Below are positions 44,971-52,839 of a stretch of DNA of 64,000 nt, one piece after another. A model generated the notes under the pieces. It did not search any database. It was not told the origin of the DNA and saw nothing but the letters and a program-made list of their open reading frames with translations. Location of the stretch: contig NZ_PTXN01000002.1 of NCBI RefSeq assembly GCF_012726345.1, positions 482,958-546,957 on the forward strand. The letters are read 5' to 3'. Both the position numbers and the translations under genes were made by a program. Source of the stretch: Marinomonas sp. UCMA 3892 (lineage in GTDB: Bacteria > Pseudomonadota > Gammaproteobacteria > Pseudomonadales > Marinomonadaceae). Each line of letters begins with the position of its first letter. Positions within the stretch are counted from its first letter, which is position 1.

Positions 44971-45912
44971 CTAAGTTGATTTTCTCTTATTTTTATAAAC
45001 ATCGATGCCGACAGCGATCAATATCACGACACCTTTAACAATAAGAGATACAAAGAAATCGACATTCATTAAACTCATAACATTACTAAGCACAGCGATA
45101 ATCAAAGCGCCAATTAAAGTACCAATAATTGTGCCCCTGCCGCCGGTAAGAGAAGTTCCGCCAAGCACACAAGCTGCTATAGCATCTAGCTCCATACCAT
45201 TTGCAGCTGTTGGCTGTGCAGAAAACATTCTTGAAGCCAACATAACACCACCCACACCGGCCATTAATCCAGTAATCATATATGAGTAAATAGTGGTTTT
45301 AGATACGTTAATACCTGAATAAGCGGCAGCCTCTGGATTACCACCGACAATATAAACTCGACGCCCAAAAGTTGTCTTTGATAAGACAAAATGATTCAAA
45401 GCTATCATCGACAACAAAATAATAATGGGAAAAGGGATACCAAAAAGGTAACCGTTAAAAATGTATTCAAAAGGAGCATTATCATAAAGAGAGACTGCTT
45501 GACCATCACTGGTTAACATTGCGACGCCACGCCAAATTCCCATAAAGCTCATGGTGACAATAAAAGGGTGAACACCTAACCAGGTGGTGATAAACCCGTT
45601 CGAAAAGCCACAAAAGACAGCGACTAAAAGTGCCATTGGTAGCATCAGGCCAAAAGGTAAACCATTTGTTAAGCCTATTACTAAAACTAATCCAGTTAGT
45701 GCCACAATAGAGCCAACTGATAAATCAATTCCAGCAAGTAAAATTGCATATGTCATACCAAAGGCAACAATAGCAACGATCGATGTTTGTAAAATAATAT
45801 TTGTGACATTATTTACAGACCAAAAATATTCAGATAAAAAAGAAGATACCAAGCATAAAATCAATAACCCACCTAGTATTCCAGCATATTCGCGAAAAAA
45901 ACTTTTAATCAT
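44971..45912 (-). CDS. Sugar ABC transporter permease (RbsC type)
   Basis: A 313-residue permease of the CUT2/ribose class, with about ten hydrophobic helices and landmarks AFGMTYAILLAGIDLSVGSIVAL, GLGVHPFIVTMSFMG-like TWLGVHPFIVTMSFMGIWRG, and ELDAIAACVLGGTSLTGGRGT near residue 250. The ATG at 45912 overlaps the ATPase stop by 8 bases and has GGGAG nine bases upstream. It forms the membrane channel of the importer. Confidence 0.93.
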   Translation of the reverse strand: MIKSFFREYAGILGGLLILCLVSSFLSEYFWSVNNVTNIILQTSIVAIVAFGMTYAILLAGIDLSVGSIVALTGLVLVIGLTNGLPFGLMLPMALLVAVFCGFSNGFITTWLGVHPFIVTMSFMGIWRGVAMLTSDGQAVSLYDNAPFEYIFNGYLFGIPFPIIILLSMIALNHFVLSKTTFGRRVYIVGGNPEAAAYSGINVSKTTIYSYMITGLMAGVGGVMLASRMFSAQPTAANGMELDAIAACVLGGTSLTGGRGTIIGTLIGALIIAVLSNVMSLMNVDFFVSLIVKGVVILIAVGIDVYKNKRKST

Positions 45913-47407
45913 TTGAATCAACTCCCGTTGCATAAACCATTACTTTATCCTGAGTTAATCCTTTCGTTTTAAACTCTTTTACCAATTTCTTTTCTCTCAT
46001 AACAAATAATCGATCACTCATATTCATCACCTCGGGTAACTCAGATGAGACCAAAATGACAGCCGTACCTTTTTCAGTCAGCTCACGAATAATGCTATAG
46101 ATTTCATATTTAGCACCGACATCTACACCACGAGTTGGCTCATCTAAAATCAAAATATCAGGTTGTCTTTCAAGCCACTTAGCTAGTACGATTTTTTGCT
46201 GATTCCCGCCACTCAGTGCCCCCACACTTTGGTGTCTATTCTGTACTCGAATATTCATCCGCTTAATACTTTCTTCGGTTTGACTAACTTCAGCTCGCTC
46301 GTTAATCAGACCACGGGTTGCTATTCGCTCAAAACTCGCCAAATTACAGTTAATATGCACACTGTGATCTAGTACTAAGCCTTCTTCTTTCCTGTTCTCA
46401 GTAACAAATGCAATACCATTTTCGATCGCTATAATGGGGGTTTCTATAGCTACTTTTTTGCCTTTAATAAGAATTTCACCTTCATATGGCAACATGCCAA
46501 ATAAAGCATTCATCACATCTGATCGTCCTGCACCAACTAAACCAAAAAAACCAACCACTTCACCAGCATGAAGATCAAAGCTAACATTATGAAAGGCATT
46601 AGGATTAGTCAGAGATTTAACACTCAAGACAAGGTCACCAATTTCTGAAGCTGATTCATTTTTTGATGGATAAATATCACTCATCTCTCGACCCACCATC
46701 ATGGTAATAAGGGGGTCAATTGATGTCTCGGCTTTATCAACTGTGTCTATATATTGCCCATCGCGCATAACGGTTATGTCATCAGAAATACGCATAATTT
46801 CAGCCATCTTATGACTGACATAAATAATGGCTTTGTTTTCAGATTTCAGTTCGGAAATTATATTAAATAGAATTTCGACTTCAGAGTCAGATAATGACGA
46901 AGTAGGCTCATCAAAAATAACAACATCAGACGGGTAACTTAAGCCTTTGGCAATTTCTACCAGCTGGCGTTGCGCCATTGATAAAGAACCCACTTTTACT
47001 TCTGCTGATATTGGTATGTGATATTTATTAAGAATACCTTCAGCATCGGAAATAATTTTTTTAGAGTCAATCACGCCAAAACGATGAGGCTCATTATTTG
47101 CAAATATATTTTCTGCAACCGTGAGGTTATTACACAAAGAAAGCTCTTGAAAAATAATAGCGATACCATTGTCTCGAGAATCTCTAGGTGATTTAAACTC
47201 AACATTTTTACCATTGCGTAAAATACTGCCAAATGTAGGTGGATGAACGCCCGCCAGCATCTTAAGAGTGGTAGATTTACCACAACCATTTTCCCCTAAA
47301 ATAGTATGCACTCTTCCAGCTCGAAACCTTATGGATAAACCATCTACAGCCTTGTTGTCGCCAAAATGCTTACACAACCCGACTGTTTCTAGTAATACTT
47401 TCGACAT
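45905..47407 (-). CDS. Sugar ABC transporter ATP-binding protein (RbsA type, two cassettes)
   Basis: A 500-residue ATPase. Cassette 1 has Walker A GENGCGKSTTLKMLAG, signature SMAQRQLVEIAKGL and Walker B DVVIFDEPTSSLS. Cassette 2 has the degenerate Walker A GLVGAGRSDVMNALFG, signature LSGGNQQKIVLAKWL and Walker B DILILDEPTRGVD. This uneven pair is normal for RbsA/XylG/AraG. GGAG lies six bases before the ATG at 47407. The gene follows the binding-protein gene after a terminator-like hairpin. Confidence 0.95.
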   Translation of the reverse strand: MSKVLLETVGLCKHFGDNKAVDGLSIRFRAGRVHTILGENGCGKSTTLKMLAGVHPPTFGSILRNGKNVEFKSPRDSRDNGIAIIFQELSLCNNLTVAENIFANNEPHRFGVIDSKKIISDAEGILNKYHIPISAEVKVGSLSMAQRQLVEIAKGLSYPSDVVIFDEPTSSLSDSEVEILFNIISELKSENKAIIYVSHKMAEIMRISDDITVMRDGQYIDTVDKAETSIDPLITMMVGREMSDIYPSKNESASEIGDLVLSVKSLTNPNAFHNVSFDLHAGEVVGFFGLVGAGRSDVMNALFGMLPYEGEILIKGKKVAIETPIIAIENGIAFVTENRKEEGLVLDHSVHINCNLASFERIATRGLINERAEVSQTEESIKRMNIRVQNRHQSVGALSGGNQQKIVLAKWLERQPDILILDEPTRGVDVGAKYEIYSIIRELTEKGTAVILVSSELPEVMNMSDRLFVMREKKLVKEFKTKGLTQDKVMVYATGVDSND

Positions 47408-47422
47408 CAATAGCTCCAGAAC

Positions 47423-47452
47423 AAAAAAATAGGGCCTACATCAGCCCTATTT
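47423..47452 (-). terminator. Attenuating terminator between binding-protein and ATPase genes
   Basis: Read on the - strand: stem AAATAGGGC / GCCCTATTT with an 8-base loop, followed by a run of T residues. It lies directly after the binding-protein stop codon and before the ATPase ribosome site. Partial termination here would give more binding protein than transporter, as in other CUT operons. Confidence 0.85.
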
Positions 47453-47465
47453 CTATCGCCGTTAA

Positions 47466-48350
47466 TTACTTACCTGTATAAAGCACAGGGACAATCGGAT
47501 ATTCAGACTTAACTTCTTTGCCATTCAAATAATCTGCAACGACTTTCATTGCCGTTTTTCCCATGGCATCTGCATCTTGTTTCACAACACCAATAATATG
47601 ATCATTTTCGTCTACAGCTTTAATACCCTCTGGCATACCATCAAATCCAATAACAACCGCTTTGGATTTTTGTTTAGTAACCGCAAGACCAGCACCAATC
47701 ATCATGTCATCACCAAATGCAAAGATCAGATCCGTATCAGGATTTGCTTGCAACATATTAATAGTTGACGTCATAGACTCTTCTCGAGTTTTGCCTGGTT
47801 GAACCGCAACGATTTTGATATCAGTATCTGCTACAGCATCACGAAAACCTTGAAGTCTGGCTTCTACAGATGAAATACCAGGATAAGACAACATAACAAC
47901 CTGCCCTTTTCCACCCAGCTGTTTCACTGCCAACTTACCTGCAACGACACCGCCACCGTAATTATCCGTCGCGATATGCGATACAATCTTGCTATTTTCT
48001 GCACCTATATCAACGGTAATGACAGGGATATTTGCACGTTCAGCTTTTTTTAGCGGTCCACGAATCCCCTTAGAATCCACCGGAGATATAACAATGGCAT
48101 CTACATTTTTAGTAATGCAGTCCTCTATATCATTAATTTGCTTAGCAAGATCTTGGTTTGCCACAGAAACTTTTAAGTTGATATGTTGCAACTTAGCACC
48201 TTCTTTGAGGCCATTACCTAAAGCGATATAAAACGGATGGGATTGAGTCAAAAGAGAAGCACAAACAACAGGCTCATCTTTCGCATAAAGATTGAAAGAA
48301 GCGGAAGCAAGAGCGACAGCAATTGCAGTAAAACGTTTAAGGTTTTTCAT
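47466..48350 (-). CDS. Sugar ABC transporter substrate-binding protein (RbsB type)
   Basis: A 294-residue periplasmic protein with a Sec signal peptide (MKNLKRFTAIAVALASASFNLYA, cleavage near LYA-KD). The type I fold begins PVVCASLLTQSHPFYIALGNGLKEGA, with ligand-loop segments AIVISPVDSKGIRGPLKKA, VDIGAENSKIVSHIATDNYGGG and FAFGDDMMIGAGLA. AGGA precedes the ATG at 48350. It is the first gene of the sugar operon. The ligand is probably a ketohexose such as D-tagatose, judged only from the enzymes encoded next to it. Confidence 0.93.
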   Translation of the reverse strand: MKNLKRFTAIAVALASASFNLYAKDEPVVCASLLTQSHPFYIALGNGLKEGAKLQHINLKVSVANQDLAKQINDIEDCITKNVDAIVISPVDSKGIRGPLKKAERANIPVITVDIGAENSKIVSHIATDNYGGGVVAGKLAVKQLGGKGQVVMLSYPGISSVEARLQGFRDAVADTDIKIVAVQPGKTREESMTSTINMLQANPDTDLIFAFGDDMMIGAGLAVTKQKSKAVVIGFDGMPEGIKAVDENDHIIGVVKQDADAMGKTAMKVVADYLNGKEVKSEYPIVPVLYTGK

Positions 48351-48448
48351 TTTGATTTTCCTGTACATTTATTTTTATAAGTATCACGCCAACACAAACC
48401 AGCTATTAATAATTAATAGTAGATATGTGAAGAAAATTACCCCTTAAA

Positions 48449-48484
48449 TTTACTCGAGTCAATATTTTTTTTACTCGCGTACAA
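48449..48484 (-). promoter_or_regulatory. Paired LacI-type operator candidates
   Basis: TTTACTCGAGTCAAT (48449-48463) and TTTACTCGCGTACAA (48470-48484) share TTTACTCG-x-GT and are spaced exactly 21 bases apart, two helical turns. Each has the central CG usual in LacI-family operators; the first core, ACTCGAGT, is a palindrome. They lie about 100-135 bases before the binding-protein start. The rest of 48351-48775 holds AT-rich promoter sequence and, at its far end, the terminator of the neighbouring operon; no gene is seen. Confidence 0.6.
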
Positions 48485-48702
48485 AAATGAAAGAATTATC
48501 CTTTCCTACATAGCCACCCTAAAAGCATTGTGGGTGATTAAACTTTTGCTTGTAATATCTACATAATTGCATTCTATCTAAGACACGCCACAGCAATGTC
48601 AAAGGTTAAGCTGCTGAGATAATTATTGGGGCAACTAGGAGGCAGGTGGTTGGAATGATGCTAACATCATTGAAAGATAACCCTAGATTGGAATTAGATA
48701 TT

Positions 48703-48739
48703 AAAAAAACTCACTCCACCCTCAAGGAGCAGAATGAGT
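48703..48739 (-). terminator. Intrinsic terminator of the isomerase/phosphatase operon
   Basis: Read on the - strand: ACTCA...CTCC, an 8-base loop, GGAG-TGAGT, with a 5-base bulge on one arm, then seven T residues. It starts about 36 bases after the stop of the inositol-monophosphatase-family gene. Confidence 0.78.
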
Positions 48740-48775
48740 CAAAGCATTACAAGCATTTACCCTGCTTTACTCTTA

Positions 48776-49612
48776 CTACATAACGTCGATAGACTGAAAA
48801 TCTTTCATGATACGGTCTTGAATCGCCTCTGTTCGCCCAGCGACAATCACGCCTTTACGAACATTCGGCTTATAAGGACTTCCATCCAACATACAGACAT
48901 AACCACCCGCCTCCTGATAAGCAAGAATTCCTGCGGCATGATCCCACACTTTTGGTTTAGGGCTAATAAAGAAATCAACACCGTTCTGCACCATTGTTCG
49001 ATATTCATGGCAACAACAACGCAGATTGGAAGAGCGGGCATAACCAACTTGCTGAATAGCAACACGCTCGCGCACAGCACTGTTCTCAAACAAAAAAGGC
49101 GAAAAGAATCCAACCAACTTAGAGTCAACAGGCTGGTTGCTTAACATTAAGCGTCGTGGCAACTGGTCCGGTCGAACAAACCAAGAGCCTTCACCTAAAC
49201 TCGTTTCAATCCAATCGTCATTTAATGGGTCATACAACAAGCCATAAACGGTTTTACCTTGATAGATAGCGGCAATTAATACACCAAAGGTTGATAAGCC
49301 ATGAGCGAAATTCCATGTCCCATCAATAGGGTCGATGATAACAACCAATCCATCCGTATCAATTTGATCTAATACTGACTCATCTTCCGAAACCGCTTCT
49401 TCACCAATGATGACAGCGTGAGGCAACAGCGTTTGAAAGCGCTGTGTTAATGCTTTTTCAGAGGCAACATCCGCTTCAGTAACAAGGTCATCAAAACTTG
49501 TTTTGAACGACACAGCACCATCCGAGAGCCTTCTAAACCTAGGCAAAATTTCTGCCTTGGCAACGTCCCGAACAATTTCTATCATCTCTGATTTTTGCTT
49601 ACGTGTTAACAC
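48776..49612 (-). CDS. Inositol-monophosphatase-family phosphatase
   Basis: A 278-residue magnesium-dependent phosphatase with all three family motifs: VIIGEEAVSEDES (metal Glu), VIIDPIDGTWNFAHG (catalytic DPIDGT) and VWDHAAGILAYQEAGG. The substrate could be a sugar phosphate, inositol phosphate or PAP. It ends the operon deoR-tpi-rpiB, 32 bases after the RpiB-type gene. None of the known D-apionate or erythritol steps needs a phosphatase, so it may remove a surplus or dead-end phosphate ester; this is inference. Confidence 0.88.
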   Translation of the reverse strand: MLTRKQKSEMIEIVRDVAKAEILPRFRRLSDGAVSFKTSFDDLVTEADVASEKALTQRFQTLLPHAVIIGEEAVSEDESVLDQIDTDGLVVIIDPIDGTWNFAHGLSTFGVLIAAIYQGKTVYGLLYDPLNDDWIETSLGEGSWFVRPDQLPRRLMLSNQPVDSKLVGFFSPFLFENSAVRERVAIQQVGYARSSNLRCCCHEYRTMVQNGVDFFISPKPKVWDHAAGILAYQEAGGYVCMLDGSPYKPNVRKGVIVAGRTEAIQDRIMKDFQSIDVM

Positions 49613-49644
49613 AACACCTCCATTTTACAATCTAAACCTATGAA

Positions 49645-50106
49645 TTACGGGCGAGCATGATATTTTTCATCAATAGAGTTTATTGCTTTAACATTGTCTG
49701 CCGAGCGACCATTTTCATCGAATACTTGAACCAAAAACGCATCGGCAATGGACTTCGCTAACTCTTGCCCAATTACACGTGCACCCATAGTAATAATTTG
49801 TGCATTGTTAGAAAGTGCGGCACGCTCTGCAGAATAAGTGTCATGAGTGAGAGCAGCTCGAATACCCGGCACTTTACTTGCTGCAATACATACTCCAATT
49901 CCTGTACCACAGCATAAAATGGCACGATCGTATTTTCCTTCTAAAACTGCATTAGCGACACGATCAGACAAATTGGCATAAAACGGCTCAACTTCTCCAG
50001 AGTCAGTACGAGAAACCTCCTCTACATCGTAACGATCTTTAAGATGGTCAGCTAAAATTTTTGCTAGCCCTTCGCCAGCACTATCTCCAGCAATTGCAAT
50101 TCTCAT
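49645..50106 (-). CDS. derI: RpiB/LacAB-family isomerase, probable D-erythrulose 4-phosphate isomerase
   Basis: A 153-residue sugar-phosphate isomerase. [22 protein letters not shown] gives the N-terminus, with the active-site Cys in [22 protein letters not shown] and the phosphate-binding region [37 protein letters not shown] in place of the usual GDHAG...K is, as I recall, the EryI/DerI form that interconverts D-erythrulose 4-phosphate and D-erythrose 4-phosphate in erythritol and threitol pathways. GAGGAT precedes the ATG at 50106. The variant triose-phosphate isomerase gene is 16 bases upstream, supporting this role over ribose 5-phosphate isomerisation. Confidence 0.82.
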   Translation of the reverse strand: MRIAIAGDSAGEGLAKILADHLKDRYDVEEVSRTDSGEVEPFYANLSDRVANAVLEGKYDRAILCCGTGIGVCIAASKVPGIRAALTHDTYSAERAALSNNAQIITMGARVIGQELAKSIADAFLVQVFDENGRSADNVKAINSIDEKYHARP

Positions 50107-50122
50107 GATGCTATCCTCGGCT

Positions 50123-50905
50123 TTATATTTGCGTTTGAACGGCTGCGGCACATTTATTTAAAATATCGATATATCCACTAACACTCCAAGCGGATCGACC
50201 AATAAATAAACCATCAATGTGTTCGCAGGCTATAAGTTCTTCACAGTTATTAGGGTTCACCGAACCGCCATATAAACAAGGAACTTTGCGTCCCAATACT
50301 TTTTTGGCAACATCCAGAATTTCAGCTTGTCTTGCGTCGGCATACTCTGCAGAAGCAGGAATCCCTCGCTCACCTATTGCCCAAACAGGCTCATAAGCAA
50401 ACAAAATAGGCGCATCTTTTTGGTCATCGCTCAGAAATTGCAACGCACCACGCACTTCTTTTGCTAAGACATGAGCTGCCTGTCCGCTTTCTTTATCTGC
50501 CAATGTTTCGCCAACACAGATAAGGGGAATTAAACCATGACGAATAGCAGACTCGACCTTACGACCAACCGTCTCATTCGTTTCACCAAAGTACTCTCGT
50601 CGTTCGGAGTGACCCAGTTCAACAATATCAATGTGACAGTCATTCAGCATGAGAGGAGACACTTCTCCTGTCCAAGCTCCATGTTCTGCCCAATGCATAT
50701 TTTGAGCCCCTACTTTTACGGATGTATTACGAAGTATTTCTTTTACTTCACGTACACATGTAAATGCAGGAATAACAAATCGCTGAATATGGGCATCTGC
50801 ATTAGCATCATCAGTCTTTAAAGCGACTGAAAACGCTTGCGCCTCTGCCAGTGTCTTATTCATTTTCCAACTTGTACCAACCCAAAATTGCTTTTTATCC
50901 GTCAT
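50123..50905 (-). CDS. lerI: Triose-phosphate-isomerase-family protein, probable L-erythrulose 1-phosphate isomerase
   Basis: A 260-residue TIM barrel with catalytic Lys (WKMN, residue 14), His ([13 protein letters not shown]) and Glu ([13 protein letters not shown]), and the phosphate loop [10 protein letters not shown]. Two positions differ from housekeeping enzymes: GTSWKMNK instead of GNWKMN, and loop 6 reads AIGERG instead of AIGTGK/R. From memory these are features of EryH/LerI enzymes that convert L-erythrulose 1-phosphate to D-erythrulose 4-phosphate. It overlaps the DeoR stop by 4 bases (ATGA) and precedes the RpiB-type gene, as in erythritol loci. Confidence 0.85.
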   Translation of the reverse strand: MTDKKQFWVGTSWKMNKTLAEAQAFSVALKTDDANADAHIQRFVIPAFTCVREVKEILRNTSVKVGAQNMHWAEHGAWTGEVSPLMLNDCHIDIVELGHSERREYFGETNETVGRKVESAIRHGLIPLICVGETLADKESGQAAHVLAKEVRGALQFLSDDQKDAPILFAYEPVWAIGERGIPASAEYADARQAEILDVAKKVLGRKVPCLYGGSVNPNNCEELIACEHIDGLFIGRSAWSVSGYIDILNKCAAAVQTQI

Positions 50906-51678
50906 GTATTTTCCAGTGATCTCGCAATAGTTAACTGAATACCAGCGTCCACCAACTGCTGTTGAACGTTTGGCTCTGGAACTTGGTCGGTGATGACCCA
51001 GTCAAAATCATCAAGATTTGCCAGTACATGAAGTGCAACACGATCAAAGCGTGTGTGATTAACCAACAAGCAAGTCTTAACCGCCGCATTAATCATGGCT
51101 TTTTTTACTCTGATCACATCAGCATCCATATGAAACACTTGGTTTCCAGATACCGCAGGACTCGATAAAAAAGCAAGATCCGCTCGCAAACTAGTTAAAT
51201 TTTGCTCTGCCAACACGCCGAAGTAACCATTAAACTTAGAAGAATACATTCCACCAAGTGCAATAAGATCAATCCCCTTTTCAAACTTTAATGACTCCAA
51301 AATGGAAGCATTATTGGTAATAACTGTCAGTGGCTTTTTACGAGGAAGCATGCTCCCCAAAATTGCAGCCATAGATCCATCGTTGACCATTACAGTCATC
51401 CCAGGCTCAACTAGCTCCAATGCTTCTAACGCCATCCGTTCTTTACCTTCACTACCTTGACGTTCACGCAGTCTAAAATCACTTTCAAATTGCATGCCCG
51501 CTTCAATAGTCGCACCGCCTCGCACCTTACGTAGTAAGCCGCCAGCTTCAAGTTCGTCTAAATCACGGTGAATTGTCATCTTCGAAACAGTAAAACGTTT
51601 CGCTAACTCCTCTAGATCAACAACACCATTTTCGACAAGAAGATCGATAATTTGCTGTCTACGTTCATCACGCTTCAT
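50902..51678 (-). CDS. DeoR-family transcriptional regulator (isomerase operon)
   Basis: A 258-residue regulator with an N-terminal DeoR helix-turn-helix (RQQIIDLLVENGVVDLEELAKRFTVSKMTIHRDLDELEAGGLLRKVRGGA) and a DeoRC sugar-phosphate-sensing domain (MVNDGSMAAILGSMLPRKKPLTVITNN; LVNHTRFDRVALHVLANLDDFDWVITD). MKRDERR at 51678 is the conserved start. It is the first gene of its operon, with nested inverted repeats upstream that look like its own operator. DeoR-type regulators (EryR) accompany tpi/rpiB pairs in rhizobial erythritol loci. Confidence 0.9.
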   Translation of the reverse strand: MKRDERRQQIIDLLVENGVVDLEELAKRFTVSKMTIHRDLDELEAGGLLRKVRGGATIEAGMQFESDFRLRERQGSEGKERMALEALELVEPGMTVMVNDGSMAAILGSMLPRKKPLTVITNNASILESLKFEKGIDLIALGGMYSSKFNGYFGVLAEQNLTSLRADLAFLSSPAVSGNQVFHMDADVIRVKKAMINAAVKTCLLVNHTRFDRVALHVLANLDDFDWVITDQVPEPNVQQQLVDAGIQLTIARSLENT

Positions 51679-51725
51679 AAACACTCACTTCGATAGCAAA
51701 TCTCTTGAGTATGTTATAAACCCAA

Positions 51726-51789
51726 AAATAACATTTTTAAAGTTATATTTAACAAAAATATGTTTATTTTGTTAAATTTAATGTTATTT
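51726..51789 (-). promoter_or_regulatory. Nested inverted repeats upstream of the DeoR gene
   Basis: An outer 10-base perfect repeat AAATAACATT (51726-51735) / AATGTTATTT (51780-51789) encloses an inner 11-base perfect repeat ATTTAACAAAA (51747-51757) / TTTTGTTAAAT (51767-51777) with a 9-base centre. The pair is almost concentric and lies 48-111 bases before the start codon, in the expected promoter. A regulator binding site is likely. Apart from this and the hairpin at 51978-52011, the 372-base gap 51679-52050 contains nothing I can assign. Confidence 0.68.
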
Positions 51790-51977
51790 ATGACACAAAA
51801 CCAAGAAATTTCGGATTAAAATCACAAAAAAATGTGAAAACAGCCAGTTTTCACACAACTTAGTGAGTAGAATAACATTTATAAAATCGGATTTAGATAG
51901 GAAACCATCAAGATAACAGGGGAAACTACGTGAAACATGATTAGTAGATGTTAAAAATCACATTCTTTTGTTTAGTA

Positions 51978-52011
51978 CTGGTATCTCCTCTGAGGATTTA
52001 GGAAATACCAG
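51978..52011 (-). terminator. Hairpin after the second DeoR gene
   Basis: Stem CTGGTATCTCC / GGAAATACCAG with one mismatch and an inner CCTC/GAGG stem, starting about 40 bases after the stop codon of the gene at 52051. It lacks a T-run on the - strand, so terminator function is uncertain. Confidence 0.45.
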
Positions 52012-52050
52012 CGTTGCCTTTTCGACATATTCAAATAGATGGATTAAACA

Positions 52051-52812
52051 TCACAAAATATGCAATTTACCATTAAAACTCACCAGCTTTTCTCTGGCCT
52101 CTTGGCTGAGTTCACTGTCTGTATATATTTCTGAAAATTGATCAAGTTCTGCCACTTTAAACAAAGAAAAGCTATTATATTTACTGCTATCAGCCACTAG
52201 AATACTTTCTTCAGCACACTTCATCATATCGGCTTTAAGGGCTGTTTTAGCTTCTTTTGGCGTAGTTACACCATGCTCAAAGCTCCAAAAGTTACTACTT
52301 ATAAAAGCAATATCGGTATGAATAGACTGAAGTAGCCTTCTTGCATGCTCTCCAACGCAAGACTGGCTGGCATTATCAATCTCGCCACCAAACATGGTTA
52401 CTTCAATCTGTTTGAATTCACTTAAAAACAGCGCAATTCTTAAATCAGGGGTGATAACCCTGAGAGGAAGATGTGTGATATTTTTAGCAATTTCCATTGT
52501 CGTCGTGCCGGCATCTAAAATAATAGAATTCCCAGACTCAACTCGCTCGGCTGCTGCTTTAGATATCCTTTCCTTTTCAGCCTTAAATAATTGGTTTTTT
52601 TCTTGCACAGAAAGCTGCGCCGCAACAAAATTATTTAAAGTGACACCACCATGAGTCCTTCTAACAACACCCTGATTTTCTAGATCTATTAAATCTCTCC
52701 TTACTGTTGCTGGAGAAACATTTAGAGTCTGAACAAGTTCATCAACAGTCGTTAAATTAGTATCTTTTAAGTAATCAACTATATCTTTATAGCGGTGCTG
52801 TTTTTTCATCAA
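52051..52812 (-). CDS. DeoR-family transcriptional regulator (acid-sugar operon)
   Basis: A 253-residue regulator with a DeoR helix-turn-helix ([20 protein letters not shown], then [30 protein letters not shown]) and sensing domain ([57 protein letters not shown]). The DAGTT and VADSSK motifs match family members that bind phosphorylated sugars. It is the last gene of the kinase/RuBisCO-like/TRAP operon, 27 bases after the large permease gene, and is likely its local regulator. A later ATG at 52809 is equally possible as the start. Confidence 0.9.
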   Translation of the reverse strand: MMKKQHRYKDIVDYLKDTNLTTVDELVQTLNVSPATVRRDLIDLENQGVVRRTHGGVTLNNFVAAQLSVQEKNQLFKAEKERISKAAAERVESGNSIILDAGTTTMEIAKNITHLPLRVITPDLRIALFLSEFKQIEVTMFGGEIDNASQSCVGEHARRLLQSIHTDIAFISSNFWSFEHGVTTPKEAKTALKADMMKCAEESILVADSSKYNSFSLFKVAELDQFSEIYTDSELSQEAREKLVSFNGKLHIL

Positions 52813-52839
52813 CTTTGGTCACCCTAGTTAAGTAAATAA

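Noticed and set aside
50123..50905. Housekeeping triose-phosphate isomerase
   Set aside because: Altered GTSWKMN and loop 6 motifs, and an operon with an EryI-type isomerase and DeoR regulator, point to a specialised enzyme.
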